Of a stretch of DNA of 35,236 nt, positions 7,533 through 15,622 are shown piece by piece (positions within the stretch are counted from its first letter, which is position 1; every line of letters starts with the position of its first letter). Origin of the DNA: CAZOOA01 sp964581355 (GTDB lineage: Bacteria > Bacillota > Dethiobacteria > DTU022 > UBA8154). The notes below the pieces were generated by a model. It did not search any database. It saw only the letters and a program-made list of their open reading frames with translations, and had not been told where the DNA came from. Position numbers and translations under genes: made by a program. Location of the stretch: positions 1 through 35,236 of the forward strand of contig CAZOOA010000025.1 of NCBI GenBank assembly GCA_964581355.1, given 5' to 3'.

Positions 7533-8153
7533 TTACCTCCTATGCAGGCTTTCCCGGATTTCACCCACAGCTTCAGCCAGAAGGACCGCCAGGACGGCAG
7601 CAACCAAAGCCGCTCCAAATACTCCACCGCCGCCCAGGGTAACGGGGATCGTTCGAAAGCCCCTGACCAGGTTTTCCCCCCAGGCAACCAGGTCAATTAA
7701 CAGTACGCCCAGGAGAGCCCCGATAAAGGCCGAACGCCTGGATCTACCCAGGGCGTAAGCAGCAGCGGCGGCTACCAGCGCTGGAAGAAACAGGGGATCA
7801 ATGTCCAGGGCAAACAGGCCCGGCTCCAGGGGAAAGAGCCGGTCAATGACCCAGACAATCACTGTCACAATTACAATAGTCAACAGGGCTCTCTGCCGCT
7901 CCCTTGCTGTCCCTGCCGTCACCAGCAAATATACGGCTACACCAAGGGGGACCAGCATGCCGCCCAGGTTGATGCTCAAGCCGGCATACAGGGTAACTGT
8001 GGGCAGGCGGCTGCCCAGTAGCGCCAGCAGCAGCAGGGCCAGGGCAGTTTTTCTGGTCAAGTTCATCCGCTCCAGGACACGTTCCAGCAATCCCAGGTAA
8101 ACCAGGGCTAAAAGTCCGATTAAAATAGTGATGCCGGTATAGCCTGCCTGCAT
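7533..8153 (-). CDS. DUF1614 integral membrane protein
   Basis: A 206-residue protein with about seven to eight hydrophobic helices, matching the DUF1614 family (PF07758) of unknown function. Recognisable parts are the glycine-rich YAGLSINLGGMLVPLGVAVYL block in the first half and the ...VTLGGGGVFGAALVAA... block near the end. It precedes spoIIP by 45 bases, so the two are probably co-transcribed, which hints at a role in the envelope or sporulation. Start: ATG at 8153 with AAAGG upstream; an ATG seven codons earlier (8174) lacks a ribosome binding site. No catalytic motif is evident. Confidence 0.75.
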   Translation of the reverse strand: MQAGYTGITILIGLLALVYLGLLERVLERMNLTRKTALALLLLALLGSRLPTVTLYAGLSINLGGMLVPLGVAVYLLVTAGTARERQRALLTIVIVTVIVWVIDRLFPLEPGLFALDIDPLFLPALVAAAAAYALGRSRRSAFIGALLGVLLIDLVAWGENLVRGFRTIPVTLGGGGVFGAALVAAVLAVLLAEAVGEIRESLHRR

Positions 8154-8295
8154 GGAAATCAGCCTTTCTGGCATTTTTGGGCCAGTTTGCCCTCTTCGAA
8201 CCCCGGTTTGTAGAAATGCTGCTTGTTCTTCACTTTACAAAAATGCGGAGCAGTGCAAAGGAATTTTTCGAGAAAACTGCCAGAAACTCATCTTT

Positions 8296-8323
8296 ATGCC
8301 CGGCCCCGGATGCCCGGCCCCGG
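8296..8323. repeat. Tandem duplication, 2 x 14 bp
   Basis: The unit ATGCCCGGCCCCGG occurs twice back to back with no mismatch. Confidence 0.85.
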
Positions 8324-8410
8324 CCAAGAACTCAAAGCCCTGTAGGTTAGTATCTCCCACCTGGCTTAAATTATTAAGTTTTGAAGAATCTCCAGCAGCC
8401 GACAGGCAAC

Positions 8411-8437
8411 AAAAAAAGCCGGGCGGATCGCCTGGCT
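8411..8437 (-). terminator. Rho-independent terminator after the FmdB-like gene
   Basis: On the minus strand AGCCAGGCG pairs with CGCCCGGCT (one mismatch, three-base loop) and is followed by seven T residues. It lies 58 bases past the FmdB-like stop codon and separates that gene from the DUF1614-spoIIP unit. Confidence 0.85.
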
Positions 8438-8494
8438 TTCATCACTTCGAGGGTTACGAGGGTACAGGGTACATTTTTTATTTTACCCGGATGT

Positions 8495-8704
8495 TTAACA
8501 AGAGGAGCAGCTTGAACTGCTGCAGCTACTGCAGCCGCCGCCGGGGGAACTTCCGCCCCCGCTGCCCCCGCTGGTCCGGAAAAGGGACATGATGCGGCGG
8601 GCTTCCTGACCACACTCCGGGCAGGGCACTGCTTCATTTTCGTCCATGCGGCACAATTTTTCAAACTGCTGCCCGCATTCACAGCGGAATTCGTAAATAG
8701 GCAT
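8495..8704 (-). CDS. FmdB-type small zinc-ribbon protein with Cys/Ser tail
   Basis: A 69-residue protein of the FmdB/CxxC_CxxC_SSSS putative regulatory family. It opens MPIYEFRC and has CPECG at 28-32. The first metal knuckle is C8-x-C10, one residue shorter than the usual CxxC, with a further cysteine at 18. The tail (about 45-69) is Gly/Ser-rich and ends with repeated CSSC units, a feature of this family. The biochemical role is unknown; family members were first described near formamidase genes. Start: ATG at 8704 with GGAGG eight bases upstream. It lies 78 bases downstream of serA on the same strand and has its own terminator, so it may be the last gene of a serA transcript. Confidence 0.85.
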   Translation of the reverse strand: MPIYEFRCECGQQFEKLCRMDENEAVPCPECGQEARRIMSLFRTSGGSGGGSSPGGGCSSCSSSSCSSC

Positions 8705-8782
8705 CTGCTACGCCTCCTTACTTAAGTCCCGATCATTTATATAATTGCTCTTCAGGGTTATATTATTAATGCTCCAGCTGCC

Positions 8783-10396
8783 CTACTGCTTGGTGAGCAT
8801 GTCTTTGATCTCCACAAAACAGGTTGATAAAATGGCATCCATATCATTTAACTGCTGCTGCACCTGGTCGGACACCAAGTTGTCCACCTGCAGGACCATA
8901 ACCGCCTCGCCGCCTATTTCCTGGCGACCCACCTGCATGCTGGCTATATTGACCTCATTATCTCCCAGGATCGTCCCCACCCGGCCAATGACTCCAGGTT
9001 TATCCACGTATTTATTCACCAGCATATAGCGGGAGGGAACAACTTCAATCCGGTAGTCCCCTATTTGCACAATACGAATATCGCTTCCTTCAAAAACCGT
9101 CCCTGCCAGGGTAAAGACCCCTTCGCTGGTTGTCACATTGACGGTAACCAGGTTCTGGAATATGGAGGTGCTCTTGCTGCGGGTTTCTTTGACCTCGATA
9201 CCGCGATTCCTGGCAATAATGGGCGCATTAACGAAATTGACCGTGCTGTTCAACATCACGCGCAGGAAACCGATTAAAAGGGCGGTAGTAAGCGGAGTAA
9301 CAGGGTGCTCGGAGATCTCACCACTGTAGATAATTTCTATCTTTTCCACCCTGCCATTGAAAACCTGCATATAGAAACTGCCCAGGGTTTTCATCAGGGG
9401 GATAAAGGGTTCCATCTCAGAAAGCACTTCCTGGGGAATGACAAAGACATTCACCGCCATATCAACCGGCTCTCCCTTGAGCACATGGATAATCTGGTCC
9501 GCTACCTGAACAGCCACATTGACCTGGGCTTCCTGGGTCGAAGCACCCAGGTGGGGCGTGGTAATAACCTGGTCCAGTTCCAAAAGCGGGTTTTCCTTGG
9601 GAGGCTCTTCTTCAAAAACGTCCAGGGCAGCACCGGCTACTTTCCCACTGACCAGGGCATCATAAAGTGCCTTTTCATCGATTAATCCGCCCCGGGCACA
9701 GTTTATAATCCGGACTTCATCCTTCATTTTGGCGAACTCTTCTGCCCCGATCAGGTACCCTTTTGCCGCAGTCTTGGGGGCGTGCAGGCTGATAAAGTCT
9801 GCCTTCTGGTAAATATCTTCCAGGGTTGCCGGTGTCACCCCAATCTTTTCCGCCCGCTCTGTTGAGATGTAAGGATCATAAGCCATGACATTCATCCCGA
9901 AAGCCCGGGCACGCCTGGCCACTTCGCTGCCGATCCGTCCCAAACCGATAATGCCCAGGTTCTTTTTCAACAGCTCAACACCCATGAATTTGCTTCTCTG
10001 CCAGAGCCCTTCTTTCAGGGAAGCAGAAGCATTGGGAACATTTCGGGCCATGGAGAGCATTAAAGCCATGGTGTGCTCGGCAGCCGAAATGGTGTTCCCC
10101 TCCGGGGCATTGATGACCAAAACCCCCATCTCGGTCGCTTTATCCACATCAATATTGTCTACTCCAACCCCTGCCCGGCCAATCACCTTTAAGTTGTGAC
10201 CGGCCTCGATCAAATCAGCGGTAACCTGGGTGCCGCTGCGAACCATCAACGCGTCGTATTCACCAATAATACCCAGGAGTTCTTCGTGAGCAAGGCCTGT
10301 ATGAAGATCCACCTGGGCTACTTCTCGTAACATCTGGACCCCTTTTTCCGAAACAGGGTCGCTAATCAGCACCTTGTGCTTTTTTTTCCCTTCCAT
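8783..10396 (-). CDS. serA: D-3-phosphoglycerate dehydrogenase
   Basis: A 537-residue enzyme that oxidises 3-phosphoglycerate with NAD+ in the first step of serine synthesis. The N-terminal substrate and NAD-binding domains hold GLGRIG (151-156), the family stretch RAGVGVDNID, CARGGLID with catalytic Arg235, Glu264 in FEEEPP and His282 in TPHLGAST. A middle domain (about 320-455) of the long type follows, and a C-terminal ACT domain (about 465-537, VNKYVDKPGVIG) is expected to bind serine for feedback control. Start: ATG at 10396 with GGAGG eight bases upstream; the TTG just before it is rejected. A good promoter lies at 10444-10472. serC or serB is not adjacent. Confidence 0.95.
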   Translation of the reverse strand: MEGKKKHKVLISDPVSEKGVQMLREVAQVDLHTGLAHEELLGIIGEYDALMVRSGTQVTADLIEAGHNLKVIGRAGVGVDNIDVDKATEMGVLVINAPEGNTISAAEHTMALMLSMARNVPNASASLKEGLWQRSKFMGVELLKKNLGIIGLGRIGSEVARRARAFGMNVMAYDPYISTERAEKIGVTPATLEDIYQKADFISLHAPKTAAKGYLIGAEEFAKMKDEVRIINCARGGLIDEKALYDALVSGKVAGAALDVFEEEPPKENPLLELDQVITTPHLGASTQEAQVNVAVQVADQIIHVLKGEPVDMAVNVFVIPQEVLSEMEPFIPLMKTLGSFYMQVFNGRVEKIEIIYSGEISEHPVTPLTTALLIGFLRVMLNSTVNFVNAPIIARNRGIEVKETRSKSTSIFQNLVTVNVTTSEGVFTLAGTVFEGSDIRIVQIGDYRIEVVPSRYMLVNKYVDKPGVIGRVGTILGDNEVNIASMQVGRQEIGGEAVMVLQVDNLVSDQVQQQLNDMDAILSTCFVEIKDMLTKQ

Positions 10397-10443
10397 CAAC
10401 TTAACCTCCCAAAGCTAGTAAGGCTGTTTGCCGTCATTTATTA

Positions 10444-10472
10444 AATATAGCACAACTTGATTGGGAAGGCAA
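10444..10472 (-). promoter_or_regulatory. Sigma-A type promoter of serA
   Basis: On the minus strand TTGCCT (-35) and TATATT (-10) are separated by 17 bases, and the -10 is preceded by TGC, giving an extended -10. It lies about 48 bases upstream of the serA start. Confidence 0.65.
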
Positions 10473-10509
10473 CAATTTCGAACTTCCATCCAGGCAATTT
10501 CTCTCGATA

Positions 10510-11220
10510 TTATTGGCTTTTTGCCGCAACCTGCAAAAGGGCGTCAAAGAGTTCCTGCCCGCCCCGTTCCCCCACTCTGGCCAGGTTCTCCGGGTGCCAC
10601 TGAACCCCCAGGGCAAAAGAATGATCGGGGAACTCCAGCCCTTCAATGACCCCATCGGGGGAAAGGGCAGAGATTTTTACGCCCCGGGCCGGTGTTTTCA
10701 CCGCCTGGTGATGGAAACTGTTTACTTTGAGAGAAGCTAAACCGCCCAAAGCCTTCTTTAACAATGTCCGGTCTTCCACCTTGATGGAGTGAAAAGGGTG
10801 AGGACGAGGCGCCTTTTGAACATGCTCCAAACCCGGACCTCTGCCGCTTGCCAGGTCCTGGTAAAGCGTCCCGCCAGCGGCCACATTGAGCACCTGGGCT
10901 CCCCGGCAGATACCCAAAACAGGGAGATCCCTTTCCAGGGCCAGTGATGCCAGCCTGATTTCCTGCCTGTCCCGGCGGGGAGAAATAGCGCCCAATCCAG
11001 CACAGGGTTCTTCACCGAAAAAACAGGGGTCCAGGTCACCACCCCCCGAAAGTACCAGGGCCTTAACCATATCCAGCAGCCTGGTAAATAATTTTTCGTC
11101 CGCAGTCACAATGGGAACCGGTATCCCCCCGGCTTTTTCAACAGCCTGAATATAGTCCTGCCCCAGGCGGGCCACCCCCTGTTCTTCATCCAGCACGCAA
11201 GTGATTCCGACAGGGATCAT
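10510..11220 (-). CDS. Class I glutamine amidotransferase (peptidase C26, PuuD-like)
   Basis: A 236-residue single-domain amidotransferase-fold hydrolase. It has the nucleophile elbow GICRGAQ (Cys105) and the QWHPE motif (His209 and Glu211), completing a Cys-His-Glu triad. The opening IPVGITC and SGGGDLDP (58-65) are typical of gamma-glutamyl-gamma-aminobutyrate hydrolases (PuuD) and related enzymes that split gamma-glutamyl amides. No other putrescine pathway gene is present, so the substrate is open. Start: ATG at 11218-11220 with GGGGAGG nine bases upstream. A frame extending 57 codons further would overlap mazF and shows no homology, so I reject it. It lies 160 bases past the mazF stop codon on the same strand. 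Confidence 0.88.
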   Translation of the reverse strand: MIPVGITCVLDEEQGVARLGQDYIQAVEKAGGIPVPIVTADEKLFTRLLDMVKALVLSGGGDLDPCFFGEEPCAGLGAISPRRDRQEIRLASLALERDLPVLGICRGAQVLNVAAGGTLYQDLASGRGPGLEHVQKAPRPHPFHSIKVEDRTLLKKALGGLASLKVNSFHHQAVKTPARGVKISALSPDGVIEGLEFPDHSFALGVQWHPENLARVGERGGQELFDALLQVAAKSQ

Positions 11221-11380
11221 GTTTTCTTGCCTCCCCCCTAAAAAGATAAAATGAGCCAACCAGAAACATCCCTGCAAAACCTGACTAGTAAACAAGGATG
11301 CAAATCCGGCAAACTCATCTTCGCTGACATAAGACATATCCTTTTGTGTGAAAACCTGTGTGCGAAAACCCTGATAAACT

Positions 11381-11734
11381 TTAAAAATCAATCAAGCCCA
11401 GGCTGATTTTCAAAGCCTCGTCAACACGGGCCATAATCTTGTCATCCAGGTCGGTGATTTTCTGCTGGAGGCGTTGTTTGTCAATGGTCCGGAGTTGCTC
11501 AAGTAGAAGTACAGAGTCTTTTTCCAACCCGTATTGCTTTGCAGAAAGCTCCACATGGGTCGGCAGCTTGGCTTTTTCGATATGAGATGTAATGGCCGCA
11601 ACAATCACCGTGGGGCTGTACTTGTTTCCCACATTGTTCTGAATGATCAGGACAGGCCTTACACCCCCCTGCTCTGAGCCAACTACCGGGCTCAAATCGG
11701 CATAGTAGACAAAGCCTCGCTTGACATCCAGCAT
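11381..11734 (-). CDS. ndoA: MazF/EndoA-type mRNA interferase toxin
   Basis: A 117-residue toxin close to Bacillus subtilis NdoA (EndoA), an endoribonuclease that cuts mRNA at short motifs. It has VKRGFVYYADLSPVVGSEQGG, RPVLIIQNN and the conserved IDKQRL segment, and covers the whole family length. The ATG at 11734 follows the antitoxin stop codon by one base and matches where homology begins; a GTG four codons earlier (11746) has the better-spaced GAGG and is the alternative. It is co-transcribed with the antitoxin. Order alr-mazE-mazF is conserved in Firmicutes. Confidence 0.95.
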   Translation of the reverse strand: MLDVKRGFVYYADLSPVVGSEQGGVRPVLIIQNNVGNKYSPTVIVAAITSHIEKAKLPTHVELSAKQYGLEKDSVLLLEQLRTIDKQRLQQKITDLDDKIMARVDEALKISLGLIDF

Positions 11735-11735
11735 T

Positions 11736-12008
11736 TTATTCACCACTTACCATTTCCTCGGCGAGCCGATCTGCCTCATTCTCGGCGTTAATCGCTTCAT
11801 TTGCCAGGGTCAGGTTCAGCCTGGCCATTTCCATGTATCCCTCCTGCATTCGTTCCCGGATCTGCCGTTTTTTCCTCTCCTGCAAATAAAGCTTCATCGC
11901 TTCCCGGATAAACTCGCTGCGAGTTCTTTTTTCCAGCTCAACCACTCCATCCACTTCGCTTAACAAATTCTGCGGCAGGCTGATCATAATCCTTTTGGTC
12001 CTAACCAA
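11736..12008 (-). CDS. ndoAI: EndoAI/MazE-type ribbon-helix-helix antitoxin
   Basis: A 90-residue antitoxin. The N-terminal half is a ribbon-helix-helix DNA-binding fold (RIMISLPQNLLSEVDGVVEL, RSEFIREAMKLYL); the C-terminal half (KKRQIRERMQEGYMEMA onward) is the toxin-binding helix, both like B. subtilis EndoAI. Start: TTG at 12006-12008 with GGGAGG eight bases upstream; the earlier GTG lies inside that ribosome binding site and cannot be the start. It should neutralise the adjacent toxin and repress the pair. Confidence 0.93.
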   Translation of the reverse strand: MVRTKRIMISLPQNLLSEVDGVVELEKRTRSEFIREAMKLYLQERKKRQIRERMQEGYMEMARLNLTLANEAINAENEADRLAEEMVSGE

Positions 12009-12206
12009 GGAAAGCACCTCCCAGGCAATAATTCACCATGTTCGTTTGTTTTCCTTAACCAGCCTCCCCGGCTGTCAAGGCAGGTAGACAAATAATCCAG
12101 AGAAATAAAGATAGGCAGCAATATTATTACTTAGTATCCACTGCTCTCCTGCTTTTATACATCATCTTATAGCATCAAGTCAACGGGTAACAAAATACAA
12201 TTCCGG

Positions 12207-13370
12207 TTATTGTTCTGTTTCATCTTTCTGCAGGTAAAACCGGGGAACCCGTTTACCCGTGCTGCACAACACTTCATAATTGATTGTCCCCAGCTGCCCG
12301 GCCAGTTCATCGACGGAAAGTGTTTCCGTTCCCTGGGTGCCGAAAGCCACTACTTCATCCCCTTCCCTGATAAAGGGGACCCGCCCCACGTCCAGCATGG
12401 TCAAATCCATACACACCCGTCCGACCACAGGGACCCTTTGCTCCCGGACCAGCATCACCCCCCGGTTGGAAAAAAGCCGGTTATAGCCGTCAGCATAACC
12501 CAGGGGAATGGTGGCTATGAGCGTTTCTGCCGGTGTAAAATAGGTCCTGCCATAACTGACGGGTGTCCCAACGGGCACCCTTTTTAAGAAAGCAATCCGG
12601 CTTTTTAATGACATTACAGGGCGCAGTTCCAACAATTCCCGGCCAACCCCGCTGCCGGGATAACAACCATAGAGGCCGATTCCAAGGCGCACCAAGTCCA
12701 AATGTGAGCCGGGGAGTTTCAGGGCTGCTGCAGTATTGGCAGCATGCCTGATTGTTATATCCAGCCGCTTTTCCCGGCAGGCTTTTAGGATCTCCTGGAA
12801 GCGTCTCAACTGCTCCCGGGCAAAGCCCTGATCTTCTTCATCAGCGCTGGCAAAGTGCGTATATACTCCCTGCAAGTGAATTCCCGGAAGACGGGACACC
12901 TTTTCCAGGAAGCCAACCGCCTCACGGGCATCGTGTAAGCCCAACCGACCCATCCCGGTATCCAGCTTGACATGGATGGGCACTATTCTCCCCCCGCTGT
13001 CAGCCTGCTGGGAAAGGGAAGCGGCCGCCTCCCAATGAAAAATTGTCGGGATCAGGTTCCATTCCAGTAAAAGGTCATTTTGCCGGGGGTCAGTATAACC
13101 CAGAATTAATATGGGGGCGGTTATATTGCCCCGGCGCAGCCTAATCCCCTCTTCCAGGGAAGCAACCCCCAGCATGGAAGCCCCTTCCTGGATGGCCACC
13201 TGGGAAACCTGCAAGGCCCCGTGGCCATAGCCATCGGCTTTTACCACGGCCATAAACTGGACGCCGTCAGGCAAAAACCCTCGAAACTGACTCAAATTCC
13301 ATTTCAGCCGGCTTAAATTTACTTCAGCCCAGGTTGGTCGGCCCAGGCCCCCTTTGCTTTGCAAGTTCAT
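12207..13370 (-). CDS. alr: Alanine racemase
   Basis: A 387-residue PLP enzyme that interconverts L- and D-alanine for peptidoglycan. VVKADGYGHG holds the PLP lysine (Lys44). VSYGRT carries the likely second catalytic base, tyrosine. The family blocks HVKLDTGMGRLG, VYTHFASADE and RVCMDLTMLDVG are all present. Start: ATG at 13368-13370 with GGGAG ten bases upstream, immediately before the family start RPTWAEVNL; a frame 34 codons longer has weaker support. It lies about 200 bases upstream of the mazE-mazF pair on the same strand, the order seen in Bacillus. The enzyme may also be used in spores, but nothing here proves this. Confidence 0.94.
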   Translation of the reverse strand: MNLQSKGGLGRPTWAEVNLSRLKWNLSQFRGFLPDGVQFMAVVKADGYGHGALQVSQVAIQEGASMLGVASLEEGIRLRRGNITAPILILGYTDPRQNDLLLEWNLIPTIFHWEAAASLSQQADSGGRIVPIHVKLDTGMGRLGLHDAREAVGFLEKVSRLPGIHLQGVYTHFASADEEDQGFAREQLRRFQEILKACREKRLDITIRHAANTAAALKLPGSHLDLVRLGIGLYGCYPGSGVGRELLELRPVMSLKSRIAFLKRVPVGTPVSYGRTYFTPAETLIATIPLGYADGYNRLFSNRGVMLVREQRVPVVGRVCMDLTMLDVGRVPFIREGDEVVAFGTQGTETLSVDELAGQLGTINYEVLCSTGKRVPRFYLQKDETEQ

Positions 13371-13780
13371 GAACTCATTTCTCCCATTTTCAAGCATTGG
13401 GGCAGGCAGAATACCATAATTCTGTTCCGACAAGAGGGAGAGAAAGAGTTCAGTATTCATCCTATTCCACACCGGGTCGAATTATTCCTGCCCTGGAAAC
13501 CAATTCTTATAATACAATTGTTAGAATAAATAGGAAAATCTTCCGAAACTGTTACAACCACTCCGGCAATACTGCTATACAGAACACTGTTGGTAACTGC
13601 TCAACCCTTTTATAATTGCGCAACAAGCCGTGCAGCTGGGGGACGGTTCTCGCGCTTTCCCTGTCTACCCTCCGCTGCTCTCCGGAAGCACGAGAACGAA
13701 AACCGTCCCCGCAGTTTCGCTTACAAATAGCGCTTAGCGTTTACCGCTGTTGTTCAAAATTGCCATTGCTGTTTAAAATG
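13371..13780. other. Gene-free region between alr and hom
   Basis: 410 bases. The right third (13632-13714) is the first R3 element. The AT-rich part around 13500-13560 should hold the alr promoter; TATTAT preceded by TTG on the minus strand near 13515 is a weak candidate. No gene is seen. Confidence 0.4.
13632..13714. repeat. R3 element, copy 1 (GGGGACGGTT-type inverted repeat)
   Basis: GGGGACGGTTCTCG on the left pairs with CGAGAACGAAAACCGTCCCC on the right, giving a long imperfect hairpin of about 80 bases with CTCCGGAAGCA near its right arm. The second copy at 15425-15514 shares the GGGGACGGTTC left end, the GCTCCGGAAG core and a GTCCCCGCGG-like right end. It lies downstream of the hom stop codon and could also end that transcript. 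Confidence 0.7.
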
Positions 13781-15073
13781 CTACTTTTCGATCACACGAA
13801 AAACCCCGTTGATCTTTTTGATGCTGGGAAAACGTTGAATCCTGCCCAGGGCGCGGTTGAAATCCTTTTCCTGGACTACGTGGGTGACCAGCACAATCTC
13901 CGCCTGGCCTTCTACACTGCGCTTCTGGATGATCATATCCAGGCTGACCCCTTCGTCTCCAAAGGCTGTGGCCAGGTTGGCAAAAACGCCCGGCTGGTCA
14001 AAGGCCTGCAGGCGCAGGTAAAATGCAGAGGGAAGGTCTTCCATGGGAACCAGGTTTTTCACCTGGAAGTCCGTCTCCATAATCCCATTCTCCCCCTGGT
14101 AGTTCATATTGCGGCAGACATCGATCAGGTCGGCAATCACGGAACTGCCCGTCGGCAGCCCCCCAGCCCCGGGGCCGTAAAACATTACTTCACCGACAGC
14201 ATTGCCAACCACATAGAGGGCATTGTTTTCATAGAAAACTGACGCCAGGGGGTGGGTAGCAGGAATCAGGGTGGGGTGGACCCGCAGGGCCAAACCTTCA
14301 TCAAGTTCTTCACCAATGGCCAAAAGCTTGATGGCAAAACCCAGTTCCCGGGCATAGCCGATATCCCGCTTGCTAATGCCATTAATCCCTTCGATATGGA
14401 CGTTGTTGAATTTTACATGACTGTTAAAGGCCAAACCGGACAGGATGCAAAGCTTGTAGGCTGCATCTGTTCCCTCCAGATCGTTGCTGGGGTCCTGCTC
14501 GGCAAACCCTTTGGCCTGGGCTTCGGCCAGGGCCAGGCCAAACTCCATCCCTTCCAGGCTCATCTTGGTCAAGATATAGTTGGTAGTTCCATTAATAATG
14601 CCCATCAAACGTTTGATCTTATTGGCCCCCAGGCTATGTTTCAAGGGGCGAATCAGGGGAATCCCCCCGCCTACGCTGCCTTCATAAAAGATATTCAGGT
14701 TCTTCTCCTTGGCTAAAGCCATTAGCTCTGCTCCCGCCGTGGCCATCAAGTCTTTGTTGGCTGTAATCACATATTTATTGTTGCGCAAAGCGCCTTCCAA
14801 CAAGCGGCGGGTTTCTTCCACCCCGCCCATGACTTCAATGACTACATCGATCTCGGGGTCCTCTATGATTTCTGCAGGGTCCGTAGTCAAGCGGTCCAAC
14901 CCTACGTTAATCTCCCGCTGCTTTTCCGGGTTCCTGACCAGGATCTTTTTTATCTCCACCTGCCTGCCGGCTTTCCGGGCAACCTGCTCTGCATTGGTTC
15001 GCAATATCTCCCAAACACCGGAGCCAACAGTACCGAAACCCAGAAGACCGACCTTAATTGTTTTCCTTCCCAT
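13781..15073 (-). CDS. hom: Homoserine dehydrogenase
   Basis: A 430-residue enzyme reducing aspartate semialdehyde to homoserine, the branch to threonine and methionine. The N terminus has the NAD(P) loop GFGTVGSG (12-19), then VIEVMGG, TANKDLMATAG, and the substrate segment GINGTTNYILTKM with LEGTDAAYKL. The C terminus (about 350-430, YLRLQAFDQPGVFANLA) is an ACT domain, presumably for threonine feedback. Start: ATG at 15073 with GGAGG nine bases upstream; an earlier TTG is rejected. thrC and thrB do not follow it, and an R3 repeat lies on either side of the gene. Confidence 0.95.
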   Translation of the reverse strand: MGRKTIKVGLLGFGTVGSGVWEILRTNAEQVARKAGRQVEIKKILVRNPEKQREINVGLDRLTTDPAEIIEDPEIDVVIEVMGGVEETRRLLEGALRNNKYVITANKDLMATAGAELMALAKEKNLNIFYEGSVGGGIPLIRPLKHSLGANKIKRLMGIINGTTNYILTKMSLEGMEFGLALAEAQAKGFAEQDPSNDLEGTDAAYKLCILSGLAFNSHVKFNNVHIEGINGISKRDIGYARELGFAIKLLAIGEELDEGLALRVHPTLIPATHPLASVFYENNALYVVGNAVGEVMFYGPGAGGLPTGSSVIADLIDVCRNMNYQGENGIMETDFQVKNLVPMEDLPSAFYLRLQAFDQPGVFANLATAFGDEGVSLDMIIQKRSVEGQAEIVLVTHVVQEKDFNRALGRIQRFPSIKKINGVFRVIEK

Positions 15074-15622
15074 TAGAACCAACCTCCGTTTAAAACTGAA
15101 AAGATGATCGTTCCTGCTTAGTTCCCGCTCATTATATCACCTGGAGGAAGTTTAGGCAACAAAAACGGGCAGCGAAGACCCTGGAAAGTGAGAAATATTC
15201 CAAGAAAAAACAAAAGCCTGGCCGCTCTTGGATGTCTCGCTTGAGCCCCAGCACTCATTCGCGGAGTTTGCTTTCTCCTGTCTTGGGCCTGCCTCGAAGC
15301 CGACAGTTTTGCAGGCAGCCATTCCTTCCGGGACGACCGAAAAAATATTCTCTTTATTAATAGCAACCCTTGGTATATAATTAAAAAAACTGCTCAGCCC
15401 ATAAGTTGCACTACACGCTGTAAAGCAGGGGGACGGTTCCAACGCCAGGGCACAGCGCTGCCGCTTGCCTGTCAGAGCTCCATTGCGCTCCGGAAGGACC
15501 GGGATTGTCCCCGCGGCTTTGCTGGCAAGTCGAACTGAGCAACCACAAAAAGACAATACCGCCGAAGATGACGGCATCTTCTTTGGTGGACAAAAGGAAA
15601 ACACAATGGAGGTGGAGGCAAG
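15074..15622. other. Gene-free region between divergent hom and CAP-protein genes
   Basis: 549 bases. It contains the second R3 element (15425-15514). Short minus-strand frames (15118-15604) have no recognisable protein features, no good ribosome binding sites and overlap one another, so I do not call genes. No leader of the T-box type was recognised upstream of hom. Confidence 0.45.
15425..15514. repeat. R3 element, copy 2
   Basis: It begins GCAGGGGGACGGTTCC and ends GGGATTGTCCCCGCGG, with GCTCCGGAAGGAC inside, as in copy 1. The inverted ends GGGGAC and GTCCCC are intact while the middle differs. It sits about 100 bases upstream of the CAP-domain gene. Confidence 0.65.

Larger units (their letters stand above)
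8154..8494. other. Gene-free region between fmdB-like and DUF1614 genes
   Basis: 341 bases without a credible gene. It contains the fmdB terminator at its right side and a perfect tandem duplication of a 14-base GC-rich unit (8296-8323). The leader of the DUF1614-spoIIP unit must lie here, but I see no strong sigma-A promoter; sporulation promoters (sigma E type) would be compatible but cannot be assigned. Confidence 0.4.

Noticed and set aside
11221..11391. N-terminal extension of the glutamine amidotransferase
   Set aside because: The extension has no homology, overlaps mazF, and a strong ribosome binding site precedes the ATG at 11220.
13616..14242. A 208-codon open frame on + beneath hom
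   Set aside because: Antisense to homoserine dehydrogenase, whose whole family pattern is intact.
15118..15604. Overlapping minus-strand frames of 82 and 150 codons between hom and the CAP gene
   Set aside because: No family features, no ribosome binding sites, and they run through the R3 repeat.
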